In this document: piece after piece, positions 7,697 through 12,068 of the stretch | Numbering within the stretch: the stretch's first letter is position 1 | Layout: every line of letters starts with the position of its first letter | From: Acidobacteriota bacterium | Lineage (GTDB): Bacteria > Acidobacteriota > Terriglobia > UBA7540 | Assembly (NCBI GenBank): GCA_003224635.1 | Contig: QHZK01000121.1 | Location: forward strand, 1-12,068 | Direction: 5' to 3' | DNA length: 12,068 bases | Translations under genes and position numbers: made by a program | Notes under the pieces: generated by a model | What the model saw: the letters and a program-made list of their open reading frames with translations, nothing else | Databases searched by the model: none | Told to the model about the DNA's origin: nothing

Positions 7697-8151
7697 GCGA
7701 CCCCACAGCTCCGCGCAGGCTTCCTCCTTGAAATCCCTTGCCTGGGCGTTGGACCAGGGTGGCGCGTAGTTGATGAAGCCTCTCAGCGTCAGGCTCTTCG
7801 ACAGAGTCTCGCGCATGGTGGCGGGCAGCCGGTCGGTGCCGTCGCCAGGTCCTACGCCGTCGTAGTGGGCGATCAGGCCAGAGATCGGCACGGGGGCAAA
7901 CTTATTGACCAGCGGCAATACCGCCTGCCAGATCGCCCGCCGACATTCTCAAAATAGAAGTCAATGCCGTCCGGACAGGCTCCAGCAACTGGGTCGGAAA
8001 ATCGGTGGCGTGGGTGATCGATGGCAGCATCGAAGCGGAGCTCATTCTTTACGAAAGCACATTTCTCGCGTCCGCCGGCGATGCCGATCGCTCTCGCGCC
8101 CGCCATCTTCGCCAGTTGGCCGCATGCTGCAGCGAGATCGCCTGCAGAAAC
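7697..8151 (-). pseudogene. Remnant of an NADP-dependent oxidoreductase (zinc-free MDR, YncB/PTGR-like)
   Basis: Two minus-strand frames together give a recognisable part of a medium-chain dehydrogenase/reductase of the NADPH-dependent curcumin/2-alkenal reductase type. The first frame (about 8151-7936) reads AAACGQLAKMAGARAIGIAGG, then EKCAFV..ELRFDAAID and CPDGIDFYFENVGG. This is the Rossmann nucleotide-binding core of the family. The match continues in another frame from 7936 as AIWQAVLPLVNKFAPVPISG, LIAHYDG, SLTLRGFINY and a weak ARDFKEEACAELWGR. The shift falls at a CCC run (7936-7938 on the plus strand). A stop codon lies at 8152-8154 and nothing resembling the catalytic N-terminal half is upstream. 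The last 60 or so family residues are also missing. It is therefore truncated at both ends as well as frameshifted. It sits between the ankyrin gene and the peptidase and must not be added to the peptidase N-terminus. Confidence 0.85.
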
Positions 8152-8202
8152 TTATGACACCCAAGAACTGGGGAGAGGTCGCCAACTCAGCGCTGGCGTC
8201 TG

Positions 8203-9915
8203 TTAACGCTGGTTCAACTTCTGGATTGCCTTGCGGAAAGCCTCTTCCCGGAGAGGCCCCTTTTCTTTTGCCGCTTCCATCACCGTCTCGCCCTTGTTGT
8301 TGCGAATGGTGAGGTCAGCGCCATGTTCAATGAACAGCGGTATGGCGTCATCATCCACGGTGGTGAAGATTGGCGTTTCACCGTCTTTATTACGCGCATT
8401 CACATCTGCGCCAAGCTTCAACAACTCCTCTTCCACATCGGTCAGGAAAGTTTCATGTAAAGGTGTGTTTCCTTCGTTATCGCGTGCGTTCACATCGGCA
8501 CCGGCTTCCGCCAGAAGATGCAAGCATTCCACACGTGCGCCGTCCTTATCTCCGTCGCGATACTCTCCCGCAGCGAATACAGCCGTCCTTCCCTGGCCAT
8601 CTCGCGCTTCCAACTCCGGGTTGTAGCGAAGAATTTCGCGCACCATCTCGGGATTCCCGGACTCTGCGGCATCAATCAGCACACTCCCTGCCCCCGTTCT
8701 TTGCGTTTTGATACCGCCACCGCCTTTTGTGACGGCCCGCGCGCTAAGATCGGCATTGGGGTTGGCGCCATAGTCCATCAACGCCCGTGCAGTCCCGACG
8801 TTTCCTGAGCGAGCGGCGCCAGCCAGGGCCAAGTCCTTGTCGCTCTGGTCATTCTTGCTCGCCCCCGCGTTGATGAGGACCTGCAGCGCCTCAGGATGGC
8901 TGCTGGCAGCATTGAGCCATCCAACGGATTCAAGTTGAGAGGTTACATATGGCCTATCTGGCTTCGGAGCGGGCAGGGGCTCCAGCGGCACTCCCACTTT
9001 CAACAGCTTCCTCACAGTCTCGGTGCTTCCGCGACTGGCGGCTTCCTTCAGCATGAGCTGTGCTTCAAAAGACTGGAAGTTGAAGTTCTCCCCCCGCAAT
9101 GCCTCAACAAGCCCGTCGCTGCCGTCGATCCACCGCTCGGTATGTGCAAACGTGTCGACGGCATTCTCAAGTTCCGTAATAACCGCAGGCATTCCGACCC
9201 ACGAGCCGACATAATCCTCCACCTTTTTTTCATGGCCATCGATTACAATAGAAAGGGTGTAGGCGGGGTTGTCTGTGACACTCGCCGTGTAGCTGGAGTC
9301 CATAGAATAAAAGTCAGCAGTGACAAACCTCTTTGCAAGGTTTCGAAGTTGATTAGCATCTACCCTATCCGTGTGTTTTCCGGAGGCGACCACGTAGCCG
9401 CCGCCGGCGAACACGATGCCATCTGTGCCAACCGTCACCGTGTAGGAAGGACAGCTGCCGAAGCATCCTGTCCTTGACAGCGTGATCGCAACCTTTGAGG
9501 TTGGCCGAAGAATGGGCGCAGCTACATGGATCATTGGCAGTCGCTCCGGCGGAACAAGGTCGATATATTCTTCGACCTCAGCCGTAACGGCTTGCCCATT
9601 CTCTTCAAAGGGCGTGAACTTCCACTGACGTACTTCGTCCTGCAGTTGGGGCCAGAATTTAAGCGCCTCGCGGTCGCCGCCAGCGCCGGCATCCACCACG
9701 TCGCCCATGGGGGATACCGTGAGGGTGAGGCGAAGCTGATTGAAACCAGGGCTTACACCCTTCAATGGAATGGTGCGGCGATGCGGCTCGATCTCATGTG
9801 CACGGGCAATTTCATAGTCATACGAGGGATATGATGGTCGCTTCTCGTTTGACGCCCCGAGGCAGATGCTCGACAGCAAGCATGTGAGAGCAATAGTGCG
9901 AATCACGTCGAGCAT
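8203..9915 (-). CDS. Exported protein: TonB-C-like region, DUF6438-like domain, ankyrin repeats
   Basis: A 570-residue protein of unknown role. From the ATG at 9915 it starts with a signal peptide (MLDVIRTIALTCLLSSICLGA, split here at the likely cleavage after residue 21). Residues about 47-120 resemble the TonB C-terminal-type fold often found in secreted Acidobacteriota proteins (LRLTLTVSPMGDV, then QWKFTPFEENGQ). Residues about 141-258 look like DUF6438, with the hallmark ITLSRTGCFGSCPSY and its close cysteine pair (C151, C155), followed by DFYSMDSSY. The rest, about 282-570, is an ankyrin array; the clearest repeats are near the end (LLAEAGADVNARDNEGNTPL, LLKLGADVNARNKDGETPI, FIEHGADLTIRNNKGETV). 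The frame extends upstream to 10089, but those 58 residues look non-coding and overlap the end of the next small gene. No strong ribosome binding site supports either start. Repeats suggest a protein-binding role; no enzyme motif is visible. Confidence 0.85.
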   Translation of the reverse strand: MLDVIRTIALTCLLSSICLGASNEKRPSYPSYDYEIARAHEIEPHRRTIPLKGVSPGFNQLRLTLTVSPMGDVVDAGAGGDREALKFWPQLQDEVRQWKFTPFEENGQAVTAEVEEYIDLVPPERLPMIHVAAPILRPTSKVAITLSRTGCFGSCPSYTVTVGTDGIVFAGGGYVVASGKHTDRVDANQLRNLAKRFVTADFYSMDSSYTASVTDNPAYTLSIVIDGHEKKVEDYVGSWVGMPAVITELENAVDTFAHTERWIDGSDGLVEALRGENFNFQSFEAQLMLKEAASRGSTETVRKLLKVGVPLEPLPAPKPDRPYVTSQLESVGWLNAASSHPEALQVLINAGASKNDQSDKDLALAGAARSGNVGTARALMDYGANPNADLSARAVTKGGGGIKTQRTGAGSVLIDAAESGNPEMVREILRYNPELEARDGQGRTAVFAAGEYRDGDKDGARVECLHLLAEAGADVNARDNEGNTPLHETFLTDVEEELLKLGADVNARNKDGETPIFTTVDDDAIPLFIEHGADLTIRNNKGETVMEAAKEKGPLREEAFRKAIQKLNQR

Positions 9916-10085
9916 TATGCATGGGCGACTCGCTGGGGGCCTGCTTTTCGATTTCCGTTCGCGATACGACTGTAGGGTGGTTCGGAAATTAGTAGGTTGG
10001 AAACACCTGGCAAAACTCCCGCCGAAATCATGCTCCAGGCCAGGCTGCGGAGCCTTCTGGGAAAGTGAATCAAACATTGTCGCCC

Positions 10086-10301
10086 TCACTCAGCATGAGC
10101 GGCGCAGGAGAGGAACTTCCTTGCAAGCGACCGCCAGGGCCACCCATGGTAGCGTGCGGTGCTCTCCCACAAAATCTGGTCGCCCAAGAAAGGTTGACTT
10201 AGAATCTGCTTCCGTTGCCAAAGGCCGACACCCCCAAAGAGCGCGGCCAAGACGGTCTCCGCGATCGGTAACAGCGTGCGAAACCGGATCTCTCGACTCA
10301 T
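10086..10301 (-). CDS. Small membrane protein, probably truncated
   Basis: A 71-residue frame with one probable membrane segment (TLLPIAETVLAALFGGVGLW) followed by WQRKQILSQP and an aromatic stretch ending YHGWPW. It begins at an ATG with AGGAAG seven bases upstream, a better translation signal than that of the ankyrin gene. From memory, the N-terminus resembles uncharacterised multi-pass membrane proteins of Acidobacteriota that continue well past the WPW segment. Here the frame becomes a polar, basic tail (RSLARKFLSCAAHAE) and stops. I therefore think it is the preserved 5' end of a longer gene that has lost its remainder. It could still be a genuine short protein. It ends next to the upstream extension of the ankyrin frame. 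Function unknown. Confidence 0.5.
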   Translation of the reverse strand: MSREIRFRTLLPIAETVLAALFGGVGLWQRKQILSQPFLGDQILWESTARYHGWPWRSLARKFLSCAAHAE

Positions 10302-10308
10302 TCAGCAG

Positions 10309-10314
10309 CTTCCT
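10309..10314 (-). promoter_or_regulatory. Shine-Dalgarno of the small membrane protein
   Basis: AGGAAG on the minus strand, seven bases before the ATG at 10301. It is the main reason to treat 10086-10301 as a real or once-real gene. An AT-rich patch (10325-10365) further upstream could hold a promoter, but I find no well-spaced -35/-10 pair. Confidence 0.5.
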
Positions 10315-10388
10315 GCAACATTAGACACCTATAAAAGCCTACTCGTACAAGTTTTTCTCATGCTTTGACCTTGGTTGAGCGATAGCTG

Positions 10389-11336
10389 TTGACAGATCCT
10401 TCCCGACGATTTCCGCTCCCCAAGGCCAAATTGCAGTCTCATGTCGTTCCCCGAAAGCCAATCGCCGCCTGTCCTTATGCGGTCGTACTGCGTGAGATTC
10501 CCGGCGACTACTTTCACCAGTGCACCGATCCCGTCGCGCTTCCTTTCGAGACAGCAATTCGGTTGAACCCTGCTTACGTTGACGCCCGCTATAATCTTGG
10601 GCTCGTACATATGATGAAATCGGAATTTGAGGCTGCGGCGCGCGAATTCCATGCGGCTGTCCAACTCAATCCCCGAAACGCAAAACTTCACTACCGGCTA
10701 GGGTCCGCGCTTGCGGAGACTGGCGACCGCGACGGGGGCATTGCGGAGATGCTGACTGCGCTCGATCTCGCTCCAGGTTCATCAGAGACACATTACAGCC
10801 TGGCGCGGCTTCTTTTACAGAAAGGCGACCGAGCGGCCGCTGCCGAGCACTTCGAAGCTCAGGCAAGGTTGGAGGAGACTCGCCGGTCGGCCAAGATCGG
10901 TCGCGCGCAGACTGTCTTCCACATCGGAGAGGGTCTCAAGGCGATGGCCGCGGACGACCAAAAGCAAGCCGCACACGAATTTCGGTTGGCGGTTCGCTCT
11001 GATCCCACCTCGCCTGAAGCCCACAACCACCTGGGCGTGGCTCTGGCAAAAATGGGTGACACGGACGGGGCCATCGCTGAGTTTCGCAAAGCTGCGCAAC
11101 TGGAACCGCAGAATGCTGCAGCCCACAACAACCTTGGAGGAATTCTGGCAGGGAGAGGAAGCCTGGAGTCAGCAATCGAGCAATTCGAGGAAGCCATTAG
11201 GCTTCGAGCGAACTTCGCTGAAGCCCATTACAACCTGGGCTTGCTTTTGCTTGGGAAGGGAGATCGCGCACGAGGTATAGCCGAGCTCAAAAGGGCGCAC
11301 GAACTCGATCCGCTGCTCAAGACCCCAGAAAAGTGA
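10389..11336 (+). CDS. TPR-repeat protein, N-terminus uncertain (possibly 5'-truncated)
   Basis: A tetratricopeptide-repeat protein of up to 315 residues, presumably a protein-interaction module. Six good 34-residue repeats and one weaker one cover residues about 62-308: AYVDARYNLG, NAKLHYRLGS, SSETHYSLAR, QTVFHIGEGL, SPEAHNHLGV, AAAHNNLGGI and FAEAHYNLGL each open a repeat. The repeats are close to consensus and end directly in DPLLKTPEK. The beginning is the problem. The longest frame starts with TTG at 10389, and its first 53 codons show no signal peptide, no repeat and no domain I know. The repeat pattern begins abruptly at ETAIRLNP (near 10548). In-frame ATGs at 10611 and 10614 lie inside the first repeat and lack a ribosome binding site. 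I think the original 5' part has been lost or replaced, so this may be a pseudogene or a fragment of a larger TPR protein. Unlike the first TPR gene, it shows no export signal. Confidence 0.65.
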   Translation: MTDPSRRFPLPKAKLQSHVVPRKPIAACPYAVVLREIPGDYFHQCTDPVALPFETAIRLNPAYVDARYNLGLVHMMKSEFEAAAREFHAAVQLNPRNAKLHYRLGSALAETGDRDGGIAEMLTALDLAPGSSETHYSLARLLLQKGDRAAAAEHFEAQARLEETRRSAKIGRAQTVFHIGEGLKAMAADDQKQAAHEFRLAVRSDPTSPEAHNHLGVALAKMGDTDGAIAEFRKAAQLEPQNAAAHNNLGGILAGRGSLESAIEQFEEAIRLRANFAEAHYNLGLLLLGKGDRARGIAELKRAHELDPLLKTPEK

Positions 11337-11341
11337 GAATG

Positions 11342-11387
11342 TTAGAAGCTGACCTTCAGACCGAACTGGCCGATACGCCCGGCGCGG
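11342..11387 (-). pseudogene. Vestigial 3' end of a TonB-dependent receptor
   Basis: Read on the minus strand, the bases before a TAA stop (11344-11342) give AGRIGQFGLKVSF. This is the typical last beta-strand of an Oar-like TonB-dependent receptor; compare ARDIQFGLRIEF at the end of the intact receptor at 2512. Only about 13-15 codons are recognisable before a stop in the same frame at about 11403-11405. I cannot find more of the barrel in any frame up to 11634. The call rests on a short match, but its hydrophobic alternation, terminal Phe and immediate stop are all as expected. Confidence 0.45.
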
Positions 11388-11634
11388 CATGGAGTATGAA
11401 TCCCTCAGCTCACTCAGGAGTGTAGTGTTGCCTCGCTTATACCACAATGCTGCCGGGAGGACCTGGGCTTTTGTCGTCAAAATTTGATCTCGATAGTGGT
11501 ACAGGCGACCTTTTTGAGATGGCATACATCCACATAGGGTGCGAGGGACCTCCCACAATCCGCGGATTAAACTCACCGGACCGAGCAGCTTGTGCAAATG
11601 AGGACCCTTCATCCGTAAGGCCGCGTCGTTTTTC
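11388..11634. other. Spacer without a recognisable gene
   Basis: About 250 bases between the receptor remnant and the ceramidase-like gene. Open frames cross it on both strands, but their translations show no family, signal peptide or ribosome binding site that I can support. No strong hairpin with a T-run is visible as a terminator for either flanking gene. It may hold more decayed sequence of the receptor. Confidence 0.4.
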
Positions 11635-12068
11635 CTATTTGTCGATAGGTTCCACTGGGCCGTCCGTGAGCCGGCCGAGCATTTCGTAAATCCTGGTCAC
11701 AGCGTGATCCACCATGCGCTCTCCCGCTCCAACCTCAACCCACGTATTGGAGTTTGACGCTCCGTAGCCGCCTTGCGCCGCGGCGGCAATAGTAGGGAAA
11801 TATCCGAAATATCCGTTCGTGTACCCCAAGAAGAAAGCGTCGGGCGCGGGACAGCGGTCGCGCCAATTCATCTGGAAAATGACAAACGGCTCACCCGGCA
11901 TCGTCATCAGCGCGATGCGTTTGTCGATCAGAATGGTGACCACCGGAAGTCGCATCACTGGGGCGATCCGCTCGAAGTAGTTGTTGAACACATTGGGACC
12001 GCCTTCGGCCAGCCAGCCCTGGCGAAACTTTTCCGGCTTCCAGCGCAACGAAAAGCTGATTTCGTCTT
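11635..12068 (-). CDS. Neutral/alkaline ceramidase-like hydrolase, C-terminal part (5' partial)
   Basis: The C-terminal 143 residues of a protein whose start is outside the window; the frame is open to the last base (DEISFSLRWKPEKF...). The sequence fits the catalytic region of the neutral/alkaline non-lysosomal ceramidase family, zinc amidases that cleave N-acyl sphingosine, also widely found as uncharacterised homologues in soil bacteria. Visible landmarks are MTMPGEPFVIFQ, GYTNGYFGYFPT, QGGYGASNSN and WVEVGAGERM. By family analogy, the Glu of GEPF and the Tyr of QGGYG would be two of the four zinc ligands; the two His ligands would lie upstream, outside the window. The protein stops soon after VDHAVTRIYEMLGRL and lacks the Ig-like C-terminal domain of the characterised bacterial and animal ceramidases. 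The substrate may therefore not be ceramide. The transcript runs towards the second TPR gene, so the two converge. Confidence 0.82.
   Translation of the reverse strand, partial: DEISFSLRWKPEKFRQGWLAEGGPNVFNNYFERIAPVMRLPVVTILIDKRIALMTMPGEPFVIFQMNWRDRCPAPDAFFLGYTNGYFGYFPTIAAAAQGGYGASNSNTWVEVGAGERMVDHAVTRIYEMLGRLTDGPVEPIDK

Noticed and set aside
8180..8202. Short inverted repeat CGCCA...TGGCG after the ankyrin gene as terminator
   Set aside because: Only a five-base stem with a nine-base loop and no T-run; likely chance at this GC content.
9916..10089. 58-residue N-terminal extension of the ankyrin protein
   Set aside because: It would bury the signal peptide, looks non-coding and overlaps the end of the small membrane gene.
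10389..10411. TTGACA at 10389 as a -35 promoter box
   Set aside because: The hexamer 17 bases downstream does not resemble TATAAT, so there is no paired -10.
1..12068. CRISPR arrays, tRNA or rRNA genes, transposases, phage genes
   Set aside because: Looked for on both strands; no regularly spaced direct repeats, cloverleaf, rRNA-like or transposase-like sequence was recognised.

Overview
The window reads as a chromosomal segment of an Acidobacteriota bacterium. This is inferred from family content, not from a marker gene. It has a large Oar-like TonB-dependent receptor followed by a secreted TPR protein, a secreted S9 dipeptidyl peptidase, an Asp-box propeller protein, a ceramidase-like protein and a GC-rich intergenic inverted repeat of the 'TCATCCTGAGCG' kind. 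Nearly every intact gene encodes an exported protein, so the theme is cell surface and periplasm.

Layout. 2-2512 (+): C-terminal three quarters of a TonB-dependent receptor, with its 5' end outside the window. 2565-2641: imperfect inverted repeat that runs into the start of the next gene. About 2638-3888 (+): exported TPR protein. Convergent to it on the minus strand is a two-gene operon. The dipeptidyl peptidase IV-like serine peptidase (7672-5282) comes first, and 15 bases later a six-Asp-box beta-propeller protein (5266-3905). Upstream of the peptidase lies a frameshifted, doubly truncated NADP-dependent oxidoreductase remnant (7697-8151, minus). Its reading frame runs into the peptidase frame and would mislead automatic start calling. 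8203-9915 (minus): an exported protein with a TonB-C-like region, a DUF6438-like domain and ankyrin repeats. 10086-10301 (minus): a 71-residue truncated-looking membrane protein with a strong ribosome binding site. About 10389-11336 (+): a second TPR protein with an unconvincing N-terminus. 11342-11387 (minus): what looks like the last codons of another TonB-dependent receptor. 11635-12068 (minus): C-terminal end of a neutral ceramidase-like hydrolase whose start is outside the window.

How the parts may work together. The receptor and the following TPR protein look like an outer-membrane uptake unit with a periplasmic or lipoprotein partner. The peptidase has an intact Ser-Asp-His triad and the double-Glu motif of true DPP IV, so it probably trims Xaa-Pro dipeptides from peptides outside the cytoplasm. 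Its propeller partner has no recognisable catalytic signature. From about 7.7 to 11.6 kb the sequence holds several gene fragments and reads as a zone of decay. I see no tRNA, rRNA, CRISPR array, transposase or phage gene. I found no convincing undescribed defence-type or mobile system. The best candidates for something new are the DUF6438-ankyrin secreted protein and the DPP IV/Asp-box pair.
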